A stretch of DNA of 15,644 nucleotides from Rhizorhapis sp. SPR117 (GTDB taxonomy: Bacteria > Pseudomonadota > Alphaproteobacteria > Sphingomonadales > Sphingomonadaceae). Positions 1 to 7,456 of the stretch are shown here, one piece after another; positions within the stretch are counted from its first letter, which is position 1, and the number at the start of each line of letters is the position of its first letter. The stretch is taken from assembly GCF_021742065.1 (NCBI RefSeq), contig NZ_JAKKIE010000070.1, positions 1 to 15,644 on the forward strand. Direction: 5' to 3'. The notes under the pieces are model-generated. The model was not told the DNA's origin. It saw nothing but the letters and a program-made list of their open reading frames with translations, and ran no database searches. Made by a program: the position numbers and the translations under genes.

Positions 1-75
1 CACAGGATGATCGATCAATACATAGCTGAAGGTGAAGCCGAGGCCGCCACAAGGCAGCCCGCTCCCGCGCGCTGA
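1..75 (+). CDS. C-terminal tail of an upstream gene, product unknown
   Basis: The first frame is open from the window edge to a TGA at 73-75 and encodes about 24 residues ending in QPAPAR. The tail is rich in Glu, Ala and Pro, as unstructured protein C-termini often are. It lies 55 nt upstream of the acyl-CoA dehydrogenase on the same strand, so it may be the previous gene of the same operon. Nothing in the short tail identifies the family. The open frame could also be chance. Confidence 0.35.
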   Translation, partial: HRMIDQYIAEGEAEAATRQPAPAR

Positions 76-130
76 CTAAAGCACGAGGGCGGTTCAATCG
101 TTCCTAGCCGTAGGCTTGACTGAGGGTACC

Positions 131-1339
131 ATGGAAGTTAGACTTTCTGAACAGGAACTGGTGTTTGAGCGAGAGATTCGCGACTTCCTCGACGCCCGTT
201 TTACGCCGGATATTCGCGCTGCCGCTGCGAGGCAAGCGGGTGTCTTCGCTGAAGGAGAGCTTGCGCTTCGTTGGCACCGCATTCTCTATGATCAAGGCTG
301 GATTGCACCCACTTGGCCCGAGGAATATGGCGGTACGGGTTGGTCGCCGATGCAGCGTTACATCTTTGATAGAGAATGCGGTCTGGCCGGCACGCCCTCA
401 CTCCCCGCTATGGGCCTGCAGATGTGCGGTCCCGCTATAATAGCCTATGGAACGCAGGCGCAGAAGGACTTCTTCTTACCGCGACTCCTGTCTGGCGAGC
501 ACTATTGGTGCCAAGGCTTTTCAGAGCCCGGTGCCGGGTCTGATTTAGCCTCGCTCGGGATGCGGGCTGTACGCGACGGCGATGCTTATGTCGTCAACGG
601 CACCAAAATCTGGACTACACACGCACATCACGCGAATTGGATTTTTCTGCTCGCACGCACTGGTGGCGGCGGGAAGCCGCAAGCAGGCATAACATTCTTG
701 TTGGCTCCTCTCGACACGCGCGGGATTGTTATCTCGCCGATCATCTCGATGTCGGGTGAGCATGAAGTCAACTCAGTGTTCTTCGATGATGTCCGCATTC
801 CGGCCTCCAACCGGCTTGGCGAGGAAAATGACGGCTGGACAATAGCCAAATATCTGTTGCAATTCGAGCGTGGCGGCGGAATGGCATCGGGCCGGCTTAC
901 CGCCTCCTTAGGCCGTCTGCATGAGATTGCGCGTCAGGAAGTTGGTGATTTGGGCCGCACTCTTTGGGAAGATCCGACATTCCGGATCCGAATTGCTAAG
1001 CTCGAAACTGAAATATTGGCGGTCGACTGGACCGAACGCCGGACCGTTACTAGTCAGGCGGCGGGTTCGGCCGTCGGCGACAAGATGGCGTCGATACTAA
1101 AACTGGCGGTCAGCGAGGCCACGCAGGAGCTTAGTGAGCTGCTCATGGAGGCGCTGGGGCCTGTCGCTTGGGCTGATCAGTGTAACGCGCTCGGTGTTGG
1201 TGCGAACGCCGACGGGATCGGCCCGGATTATGCGATTGTGCCCACCGCTTCTTATTTAAACGCCCGCGCTGCGACGATCTTCGGCGGGTCGAGCGAAATC
1301 CAGCGCAACATTCTCGCGCGCACCGTCCTCGGTCTCTGA
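131..1339 (+). CDS. Acyl-CoA dehydrogenase, PimC-like large subunit
   Basis: This 402-residue flavoprotein would introduce an alpha-beta double bond into an acyl-CoA. The start is ATG 131, preceded by GAGG at 122-125; an in-frame TTG at 116 lacks a comparable site. The family pattern is clear: QGFSEPGAGSDL (128-139), the WTTHAHHA strand (161-168) and the C-terminal IFGGSSEIQRNILAR (383-397). The position holding the catalytic Glu in medium-chain enzymes (YEGT) is Gly385. Glu247 in QFERGGG lies where isovaleryl- and long-chain enzymes keep their base, so activity is still possible. The RxQFG motif used in FAD contact between subunits is missing. Both traits fit the large subunits of two-gene dehydrogenases such as PimC/PimD, and a PimD-like partner sits at 5453-6610. 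The substrate is unknown. Confidence 0.9.
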   Translation: MEVRLSEQELVFEREIRDFLDARFTPDIRAAAARQAGVFAEGELALRWHRILYDQGWIAPTWPEEYGGTGWSPMQRYIFDRECGLAGTPSLPAMGLQMCGPAIIAYGTQAQKDFFLPRLLSGEHYWCQGFSEPGAGSDLASLGMRAVRDGDAYVVNGTKIWTTHAHHANWIFLLARTGGGGKPQAGITFLLAPLDTRGIVISPIISMSGEHEVNSVFFDDVRIPASNRLGEENDGWTIAKYLLQFERGGGMASGRLTASLGRLHEIARQEVGDLGRTLWEDPTFRIRIAKLETEILAVDWTERRTVTSQAAGSAVGDKMASILKLAVSEATQELSELLMEALGPVAWADQCNALGVGANADGIGPDYAIVPTASYLNARAATIFGGSSEIQRNILARTVLGL

Positions 1340-1434
1340 ACTCGACCATGCCAGCGGCCGGTCTGCCATTCTACTATTAAGGGCCGCGCTGCGAACGATC
1401 TGGCAGATGAACAAACGCATTCTTGGAGGTCCCT

Positions 1435-1854
1435 ATGAAGCGAGTTGCAAAACAATTGTTTGAAGGTGAGGGCGATGAGACCCGCCTTCTTGCTGGTCGC
1501 AACAAAGCGGACGGTCGTTTGAAGTTTCCCTACCCAATCGGCCCTGAATCCGAATATTATGATCTGGTTCCTCTCAGTCAAAGAGGTAGCCTCTGGTCTT
1601 GGACAGTGCAACGTTTTCGTCCAAAGCCCCCGTATAACGGCCGCGGGGATGAGAGCGATTTTACGCCCTACGCAGTTGGTTATATTGAGCTGCCCGGCCA
1701 ATTGATTGTCGAGGGGCGGATTATCGCGAGCGACTTTGACGAGCTGCGAATCGGTCAGTCCATGCGAGTGACAACTGAAGCCTATCGTGATGAAAATGGC
1801 GAGCCAGTTTTGACTTACGCCTTTATCCCCAATCACAAGGATATGATCTTATGA
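1435..1854 (+). CDS. DUF35 OB-fold protein without zinc-ribbon cysteines
   Basis: The 139-residue product belongs to the DUF35 family (OB-fold acyl-CoA-associated proteins), which normally pair with SCP2-type thiolases and help bind acyl-CoA. The start is ATG 1435 with GGAGG at 1425-1429. The OB-fold half is recognisable from PLSQRGSLWSWTV (46-58) and FTPYAVGYIELPG (76-88). The N-terminal rubredoxin-like zinc ribbon usually reads CxxC then CPxC; here the matching stretches read NKAD (23-26) and GPES (36-39). The protein contains no cysteine at all, so it cannot bind zinc in the usual way. It overlaps the next gene by ATGA, which implies translational coupling and a joint complex, as in Ltp2-ChsH2. 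The family call is firm; the precise role is inferred. Confidence 0.85.
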   Translation: MKRVAKQLFEGEGDETRLLAGRNKADGRLKFPYPIGPESEYYDLVPLSQRGSLWSWTVQRFRPKPPYNGRGDESDFTPYAVGYIELPGQLIVEGRIIASDFDELRIGQSMRVTTEAYRDENGEPVLTYAFIPNHKDMIL

Positions 1855-2999
1855 AGCACGTTCACATTGTGGGTGCGGGAATCCATCCATTCGGCCGCAC
1901 CGAAGGCAGTTCCGGACTGGATCAGGGCATCTATGCGACTCGCAAGGCACTGGCAGACGCGGGCGTCGACTGGGAGGATATTCAGTTCGCGTTCGGCGGA
2001 TCGTCTGCTTCAGGATCTGCAGACGCCGTCCTACCACACCTTGGACTTACCGGTACGCAGTTCATCAATGTCAATAACGGTTGCGCCACCGGCGGATCGG
2101 CTCTGCTATCAGGTTATTCTGCAATCAAATCCGGCGAATTTGAACTCGGCATTGTCATCGGTTTCGACAAACATCCACGCGGTGCGTTCAATCTCGATCC
2201 GGAATCTGCTGGTTTGCCGGGTTGGTACGGCGAAACGGGCATGATGTTGACGACCCAATTCTTTGCCATGAAAATCCAGCGCTATATGGCCCTTCATGGC
2301 GTCAGCCGCAAGACTCTCGCCAGGGTCGCGGAGAAGGCTTTCGAGAATGGTGCCGTAACGCCCCACAGCTGGCGCAAGACTACGGTGGACATCGATACGA
2401 TTCTTAATAGCCGGATGGTTTCCGATCCGCTGACCAAGTTCATGTTTTGCTCGCCGGCGGAGGGCGGCGTCGCACTGATTGTGGCGTCCGAAAATAAGAT
2501 GAGGCAACTCGGCCTTCACGGTCCGCGCGTGCGCTCTGTCGCGGTCCGTACGCGGCCAGAAGGTTCGTTCGAAGTGTTCGCGCCGGCGCTTGAGATCGAG
2601 CGCGGCAAGTCGGCCACCCAGCTCGCCTCAGCGGCGGCGTTCGAACGGGCTGGGTTGGGCCCCGAGGATGTCGATGTCGCGCAGCTTCAAGACACCGAGA
2701 GCGGCGCTGAGATAATGCACATGGCCGAAAACGGATTTTGCAACGATGGCGACCAGGAAGAATTAATCGCCAACGGCGATACGCGAATTTGCGGTCGGCT
2801 TCCGATAAATACCGATGGCGGTTGCCTTGCCTGTGGAGAGCCCATTGGCGCCTCCGGCCTGCGCCAGATCTACGAGAATGTCGAGCAACTCCGCGGCCGC
2901 GCCGGTCGGCGCCAAGTCGCAGGTGCCCGGATCGCGTACAGCCAAGTCTATGGAACACCTGGCATTTCGGGCTGCGTTGTTCTTGAACAATCGATTTGA
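1851..2999 (+). CDS. SCP2-type thiolase-like protein, probable acyl-CoA C-C lyase
   Basis: The 382-residue product is a member of the lipid-transfer/SCP2 thiolase branch. The nucleophile-region motif NNGCATGG places Cys78 where thiolases carry their acyl-accepting Cys. Two other catalytic blocks are changed: the usual HDxF block reads QDTE (280-283), and the usual GHPxGATG reads CGEPIGASG (328-336), so the conserved His is Glu330. I recall GEPIGASG variants from actinobacterial Ltp-type proteins. With these changes a classical thiolytic reaction is doubtful; a retro-aldol or related C-C cleavage on a CoA ester, as done by Ltp2 with its DUF35 partner, is a better guess. The gene starts inside the stop of the DUF35 gene (4-nt overlap). 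Family certain, reaction inferred. Confidence 0.88.
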   Translation: MKHVHIVGAGIHPFGRTEGSSGLDQGIYATRKALADAGVDWEDIQFAFGGSSASGSADAVLPHLGLTGTQFINVNNGCATGGSALLSGYSAIKSGEFELGIVIGFDKHPRGAFNLDPESAGLPGWYGETGMMLTTQFFAMKIQRYMALHGVSRKTLARVAEKAFENGAVTPHSWRKTTVDIDTILNSRMVSDPLTKFMFCSPAEGGVALIVASENKMRQLGLHGPRVRSVAVRTRPEGSFEVFAPALEIERGKSATQLASAAAFERAGLGPEDVDVAQLQDTESGAEIMHMAENGFCNDGDQEELIANGDTRICGRLPINTDGGCLACGEPIGASGLRQIYENVEQLRGRAGRRQVAGARIAYSQVYGTPGISGCVVLEQSI

Positions 3000-3014
3000 A
3001 TGGAGAGCGGGAAA

Positions 3015-3998
3015 ATGACTGAGTTGGAAGCAAGCCCGAATCGAGAAACGCTCCTTGAAATTTATCAACGGGCGGTGATGATTAACCGCGCCGACATGAA
3101 GTTTCGTAGCATGATCTCGAGCGGAAAGCTGGCGATCGTCTATTATCCGGTGCGAGGACAGGAGGTTCTCTCCGCAGCGATGATGACGGCGCTCGAACCG
3201 GACGACTATCTTGTCACCACCTATCGCGGTGTCCACGATCAACTCGCAAAGGGCGTTCCGATCAAAAACCTTTGGGCCGAGTTCGCCGGCAAGGCGACCG
3301 GTACGTGCAAGGGTAAGGGAGGACCGATGCATATCACGCATCCTGAGAGCGGCGTTATGGTGACGACGGGCATCGTCGGTTCAGGCTTGCCTATCGCCAA
3401 CGGGCTCGCGATCTCGTCTCAGTTGCGTGGGGATGGGCGAGTCACGGTCGTCTGTTTCGGTGACGGCGCGTCGAACATTGGCGCGTTCCACGAAGCGCTA
3501 AACATGGCATCGGTATCTAAACTTCCAGTAATATTCTTATGTCAGAACAATTTATTTGCCGAGCATACGGCATATAGTTTCGGTACATCCGCCAAAGAAA
3601 TCGTCGATCGCGCGACAGGCTACAATATGCGTGGCGCCCAAGTGAACGGCAACGATCCGATCGCAATGTACCGTGTTGCGAAGGAAGCAGTCGACTACGC
3701 GCGCGATGGCCACGGACCGACGCTGGTGGAGGCAAAGACTTTCCGCTTCAGCGGCCACCTGCTTGGTGATGATAGTCATTATATTCCTGCCGAAATGATG
3801 GCCGCAGCAAAACAGGCCGATCCCATGCCCGCCTTTCGAAGCTACTTGTTGGGATTGCAGGTCAGCGAAGCCGATCTTACGCAGCTTGAAAGCGGGATCC
3901 AAACGCTCGTCGATGAAGCTGCCCAATTTGCGATGGACAGCGATTATCCCGACGTAATTGAAAGCAGGCGCGACGTGCTTGCGGAGGAGCTTCCATGA
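3015..3998 (+). CDS. 2-oxo acid/acetoin-type dehydrogenase E1 alpha subunit
   Basis: This 327-residue thiamine-diphosphate subunit forms the E1 enzyme with the next gene. The cofactor motif is complete: GDG at 149-151, Asn154 in GASNIG, and NN at 178-179. TYRGVHD (69-75) and RFSGHLLGDDSHY (244-256) match the substrate and phosphorylation-loop regions of E1 alpha. Length and compactness resemble the acetoin dehydrogenase AcoA branch and pyruvate E1 alpha. ATG 3015 is preferred because GGAGAG stands 8 nt before it; the in-frame ATG 3000 directly follows the thiolase stop with no such site. It ends with an ATGA overlap with the beta subunit. The substrate could be a 2-oxo acid or an alpha-hydroxyketone or diketone; the sequence does not settle which. 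Confidence 0.93.
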   Translation: MTELEASPNRETLLEIYQRAVMINRADMKFRSMISSGKLAIVYYPVRGQEVLSAAMMTALEPDDYLVTTYRGVHDQLAKGVPIKNLWAEFAGKATGTCKGKGGPMHITHPESGVMVTTGIVGSGLPIANGLAISSQLRGDGRVTVVCFGDGASNIGAFHEALNMASVSKLPVIFLCQNNLFAEHTAYSFGTSAKEIVDRATGYNMRGAQVNGNDPIAMYRVAKEAVDYARDGHGPTLVEAKTFRFSGHLLGDDSHYIPAEMMAAAKQADPMPAFRSYLLGLQVSEADLTQLESGIQTLVDEAAQFAMDSDYPDVIESRRDVLAEELP

Positions 3999-4984
3999 AC
4001 GGCTCATCGATCATCACCTTTCGCGACGGCATTCATATGGCTCTAGACGAAGCGATGGAGGGCGATGAAAGTGTCTTCTTGCTCGGCGAGGACATCGCCG
4101 ACGATCAGGGTGGCGGCGTGTTCAAGACGTCGCTGGGGCTTTCCGAGAAATATGGAATCGACCGCGTTCGGTCTACGCCGATAAGCGAACAGGCTATCGC
4201 CGGTGCGGCGGTTGGCGCCGCCATCGCCGGCATGAGGCCGGTGGCGGAAATCATGTTGATGAACTTCATCACGATCGCGATGGACCAAATTGTAAATCAC
4301 GCTGCCAAACTGCGTTTCATGTCCGGCGGTCAGACGAGCGTGCCGTTGACCATCCGGACTGCCACAGGTGCTGGCATTGGGTTCGGCGGTCAGCATTCGG
4401 ACATGCTCGAAGCATGGTTTGCACATGTACCGGGGTTGAAAGTTGTTACTTCCTCATCGCCGGCTGATGCCAAGGGGTTGTTGCTCTCGTGCATTGAGCA
4501 CGACGATCCGTGCATCTTTATCGAGAACACGATGAGCTACGGCGCCTCGGGTCCGGCGCCGGAACCAAGACTGCGCATCCCGCTGGGCAAGGCGGCGATA
4601 AAGAAGCTGGGCCGTGATGTGACGCTGATCAGCTATGGCCGCGCCGTCAATGATTGCGCTGCGGTGGTTGATGCGTTCGAGCAGGAAGGCATCGCGGTCG
4701 AACTGGTCGATCTGATGACCATAGCGCCGTTCGACGAGGAAACCGTGCTCCATTCCGTAGCTAAGACCAAACGAGCGGTGATCGTGCATGAGGCGGTAAA
4801 GGATTTCGGGACTGGCGCGGAAATCTCTTCCCGCATCCATGAAGAGCTTTTTTCCGAACTCGCGGGGCCGGTCCAGCGCGTCGGATCGGCTTATTCTCCG
4901 GTGCCGTTCTCGCCGCCGCTTGAGAAGGAATTCCTATACAGCCGTGAGGACATCGCCGCCGCAATCCGTAAGACCCTGGGGTAA
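3995..4984 (+). CDS. 2-oxo acid/acetoin-type dehydrogenase E1 beta subunit
   Basis: The 329-residue partner of the E1 alpha subunit. TPISEQAIAGAAVGAA (61-76) holds Glu65, the residue that activates the thiamine aminopyrimidine ring. FGGQHSDMLEAWFAHVPGL (130-148) is the conserved E1 beta block, and the C-terminal transketolase-type domain continues through VIVHEAVKDFG. The start ATG overlaps the alpha stop by 4 nt and has a GGAGGAG-like site just upstream in the alpha coding sequence. The pair would decarboxylate a keto substrate and pass the acyl group to a lipoyl carrier, and one is encoded 3 nt downstream. No odd residues were noticed. Confidence 0.93.
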   Translation: MNGSSIITFRDGIHMALDEAMEGDESVFLLGEDIADDQGGGVFKTSLGLSEKYGIDRVRSTPISEQAIAGAAVGAAIAGMRPVAEIMLMNFITIAMDQIVNHAAKLRFMSGGQTSVPLTIRTATGAGIGFGGQHSDMLEAWFAHVPGLKVVTSSSPADAKGLLLSCIEHDDPCIFIENTMSYGASGPAPEPRLRIPLGKAAIKKLGRDVTLISYGRAVNDCAAVVDAFEQEGIAVELVDLMTIAPFDEETVLHSVAKTKRAVIVHEAVKDFGTGAEISSRIHEELFSELAGPVQRVGSAYSPVPFSPPLEKEFLYSREDIAAAIRKTLG

Positions 4985-4987
4985 GAT

Positions 4988-5215
4988 ATGACTGACATCC
5001 TGATACCGAAACTCAGCATGACGATGACTGAGGTTACCCTGGCGGAATGGCTTGTGGAAGATGGCGCCATCGTTGCCATAGGTCAAGATATCTATGCTCT
5101 CGAAACTGATAAGAGCACTCTGGAGATTCAATCTGATACGGCGGGAACGCTACGTGTCATTGAGCATGCGGGCCAAATCTATCCGATCGGTAAGCTGATC
5201 GGCCGCATTGAATAG
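4988..5215 (+). CDS. Free-standing lipoyl-domain carrier protein
   Basis: The whole protein is one 75-residue lipoyl domain. It begins IPKLSMTMTEV (6-16) and has the hairpin motif ETDKST with Lys42 as the predicted lipoylation site; biotinyl domains would have AMKM or similar instead. Ordinary E2 proteins carry this domain at the N-terminus followed by a subunit-binding domain and a CoA acyltransferase domain, totalling around 400 residues; here the stop TAG at 5213-5215 ends the protein after the first domain. No acyltransferase fragment was found in the downstream 237 nt in any frame I read. The gene starts 3 nt after E1 beta, so it is coexpressed with it and should be its acyl acceptor. 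Transfer to CoA and reoxidation would need E2 and E3 from elsewhere. Confidence 0.88.
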   Translation: MTDILIPKLSMTMTEVTLAEWLVEDGAIVAIGQDIYALETDKSTLEIQSDTAGTLRVIEHAGQIYPIGKLIGRIE

Positions 5216-5325
5216 CGGTTTGACCTCTCGACTTTCGCGGGTCCACGAGTTGTCGAGGATGATGGCGACACCAAGGATTAGTACCAGTGCGGGCTAGGTT
5301 CCGATACAGGCCTCGGTCTCTTGTG

Positions 5326-5360
5326 AATCAGGAAGGCTGCACCGAACGAAGGGCCTGATT
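5326..5360. repeat. 7-bp inverted repeat in the spacer before the second dehydrogenase gene
   Basis: AATCAGG (5326-5332) and CCTGATT (5354-5360) are perfect complements separated by 21 nt. There is no T-run, so this does not look like an intrinsic terminator. It lies just upstream of a possible promoter and could be an operator. No regulator gene is present in the window to support that. Confidence 0.3.
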
Positions 5361-5365
5361 GAGGC

Positions 5366-5394
5366 TGAACCTGAACCCTAGACAAAGTTATAGT
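5366..5394 (+). promoter_or_regulatory. Possible sigma-70-like promoter for the second dehydrogenase gene
   Basis: TATAGT at 5389-5394 matches five of six bases of the -10 consensus. At 17-nt spacing the upstream hexamer is TGAACC (5366-5371), a poor -35. The position, about 50 nt before the chosen TTG start, and the 237-nt gap after the lipoyl gene make a separate promoter plausible. Evidence is weak. Confidence 0.2.
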
Positions 5395-5452
5395 GGCGGA
5401 GCGGCCGGTTTGGATATCATTATGTTTAGTTTGCATTTTGAGAGGTGGCGAC

Positions 5453-6610
5453 TTGAATTTTCAATTTAGCGATGAACAAATGCTGTTGCGGGGTTCAGTC
5501 GCTGGGTATCTTCAACGACATTACAGTTTTGAGGAGCGCAGAAAATCTCTTGCAAACGGCGGCTTTCGGCCTGAGATCTGGCGCGGATTTGCCGAGGAAT
5601 TAGGCATATTAGGCGCCGTTTTTCCCGAAAAGCTGGGGGGGGCTGGAGGCGGCGCGGTAGAAACCATGTTGATCATGGAAGAATTCGGCCGCTTCCTCGT
5701 TCTCGAGCCTTATCTTGAGAGCGTAGTCCTCGCCGGGTGTTTGTTACGTCAGGCTGGCGGTGAACGGTCGCGAGCAATGATCGAGGCCACGATCGTTGGA
5801 AATGCGCGCGTTGCCCCTTCGCTCGGCGAGACCGGCTCACGCTATCGTCTAGCGACGGTTGCAACGTCGGCCAAATCAGAGAAGAAGGGTTGGCGAATCA
5901 AAGGTTCCAAGACTGTCGTTGCCGGTGGCGCGCTCGCCACCCATTTCCTGTTCAGCGCCCGAACCGGCGGCGCAGTGCAGGATCGCGATGGCATCTCACT
6001 ATTTTTGGCAGAGCGCGCAGAGGGCGGGATGCAGATCCGCGATTATGCGCTGATTGATGGACGGTGGGCTTCAGATGTCACTTTTGACGATGTTCTGCTC
6101 GGCCCGGACGCGCTGATTGGTGTTCCTGGGGGCGCCTTGTCACTGATCGAGCGGGCCGTCGACGAGGCCACCTCCGCGCTGTGCGCGGAAGCCGTCGGAG
6201 TTATGCAAGCCATGCTTGATGTCACGGTCGATTACGCCAAGCAGCGCGAGCAGTTCGGTAAGCCGATCGGAAGCTTCCAGGTAATTCAACACCGCTTGGC
6301 CGATATGCTGATCACAATCGAGAAGGCCAAGTCAATAACCCTCATGGCGACGCTCTCGCTGGACGCTGGCGGAACAGATCGCCCAAAGGCAGTATCGGCC
6401 GCAAAGGCGTTCATCGCCAACGCGGCGAAGACGGTAGCTCAGGCGGCCGTCCAGATTCATGGAGGCATCGGCATCGCCGAAGAGACTCCCATATCCCATT
6501 ATTTCAAGCGCGCGACGGTGATCGAAGGTCAGTTTGGTTCAGCAATTCACCATCTTTGCGCTTATGCCGATGCCACTGAATACGTTGGTCCAAGACTACG
6601 ACGCCATTAG
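5453..6610 (+). CDS. Acyl-CoA dehydrogenase, PimD-like small subunit
   Basis: The 385-residue product would be the partner of the dehydrogenase subunit at 131-1339. I start it at TTG 5453, because AGAGGTGG lies 5 nt upstream and the protein then opens MNFQFSDEQMLL, the normal N-terminus; the frame runs back to GTG 5393 but those 20 residues look foreign. REQFGKPIG (265-273) gives the RxQFG flavin-contact motif that the large subunit lacks, and QIHGGIGIAEETPISHYFKR (334-353) is the diagnostic C-terminal block. Glu358 in VIEGQFG lies at or near the position of the medium-chain catalytic Glu, and Glu233 is on the helix that holds the base in isovaleryl-type enzymes. Together the two genes resemble PimCD or the steroid FadE heterotetramers. 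The substrate is unknown. Confidence 0.88.
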   Translation: MNFQFSDEQMLLRGSVAGYLQRHYSFEERRKSLANGGFRPEIWRGFAEELGILGAVFPEKLGGAGGGAVETMLIMEEFGRFLVLEPYLESVVLAGCLLRQAGGERSRAMIEATIVGNARVAPSLGETGSRYRLATVATSAKSEKKGWRIKGSKTVVAGGALATHFLFSARTGGAVQDRDGISLFLAERAEGGMQIRDYALIDGRWASDVTFDDVLLGPDALIGVPGGALSLIERAVDEATSALCAEAVGVMQAMLDVTVDYAKQREQFGKPIGSFQVIQHRLADMLITIEKAKSITLMATLSLDAGGTDRPKAVSAAKAFIANAAKTVAQAAVQIHGGIGIAEETPISHYFKRATVIEGQFGSAIHHLCAYADATEYVGPRLRRH

Positions 6611-6972
6611 CAACGATGACACAAATCGCCGCGGTCTATGAAGATGTGTGCAATTAATTCGATAGATGATCAGGATGTTAAGATCCATTCCCTTAATATC
6701 GTGGTCTTCGTAATTTGTAGAGTGCTTGTCTGATATCGGAGGCTGGGCTTCCGTTGTGAATAATTGGCAAATTCCGGTCCCAAGATGTTTATCATCAAAG
6801 ATACAAAATGCCCCGGTGAGAACAGAGGTACTATGCTAGAAGGTTGCGATGTGGGGCTTGCTTTGCACGTCTCAGCCTTGGCGCTCCATAGATAATCATC
6901 AACGTGAATTCCCATAACATGTAGCTGCTGTGCTTGTTACTTCGTGATCATGTTGTGGAATGGAGAATGTAA
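6611..6972. other. 362-nt spacer without a recognisable gene
   Basis: The stretch is visibly richer in A and T than the coding regions around it. Short open frames occur (for example on the minus strand at 6670-6915), but none reads like a known protein and none has a convincing start site. There is no clear terminator hairpin after the dehydrogenase stop and no strong -35/-10 pair, though TGGAGA at 6961-6966 serves as the ribosome site of the ferredoxin gene. It may hold a promoter for that gene or mark an old insertion or deletion scar. Confidence 0.5.
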
Positions 6973-7281
6973 ATGTCCGGTTATTTTCCTCTGCCCGGCG
7001 CAGACGCAATGCAGGACGGGGATAGTAGGGCATATGATGTAAACGGCCAGGCAATTTTGCTCTGCAAGTCAGATGGCGCCTTCTATGCGGTCGAGAATCG
7101 TTGTTCTCATGCCCTTCAAGCGCTTCAGGGCGGCGCTATCCGGAAATGTTACATTTTTTGCCCCGTGCACGGGGCAAGATTCGACCTGCGCGACGGATCG
7201 ACGGCGGGCACCCTAACGAATAAGCCGATTAGGACGTTTGCGGTGCGGGCGAGGGGCCGAAGTGTCGAGGTGTTGATCTGA
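6973..7281 (+). CDS. Rieske-type [2Fe-2S] ferredoxin
   Basis: The 102-residue protein has the full Rieske cluster motif: Cys44-x-His46, then 16 residues, then Cys63-x2-His66 (CSH and CPVH). The linker AVENRCSH and the HGARFDLRDGS segment are typical of the small soluble ferredoxins that feed ring-hydroxylating oxygenases, not of membrane Rieske proteins; no signal peptide or membrane helix is present. GGAGA lies about 6 nt before ATG 6973. No oxygenase or reductase is encoded nearby in this window, so its partner must be upstream or elsewhere. Its position at the edge of the insertion-sequence nest suggests that the original cluster continued and was cut off here. Confidence 0.9.
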   Translation: MSGYFPLPGADAMQDGDSRAYDVNGQAILLCKSDGAFYAVENRCSHALQALQGGAIRKCYIFCPVHGARFDLRDGSTAGTLTNKPIRTFAVRARGRSVEVLI

Positions 7282-7456
7282 GGGACCATGGTCGCTGCCG
7301 CATCTAACTAGGGCGGAGCGATCCGGGAGCGAGTCTGGTTTCGGCACGGGGACGTGGTTTGAACGTCGCAACAGCCGACTCCAGCCGCAAGTCTGTCTTT
7401 GCTCGGCGCGGTGACGATGAGCCGTTTATCGAAGTCCCTTCCCATATCGACGTTCC

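Noticed and set aside
2440..3341. Long minus-strand frames opposite the thiolase and E1 alpha genes
   Set aside because: They oppose strongly conserved coding sequence, have no recognisable domain and show shadow-frame composition.
7284..7293. GACCATGGTC-like palindrome after the ferredoxin gene as a terminator
   Set aside because: The arms have no loop to speak of and no T-run follows.
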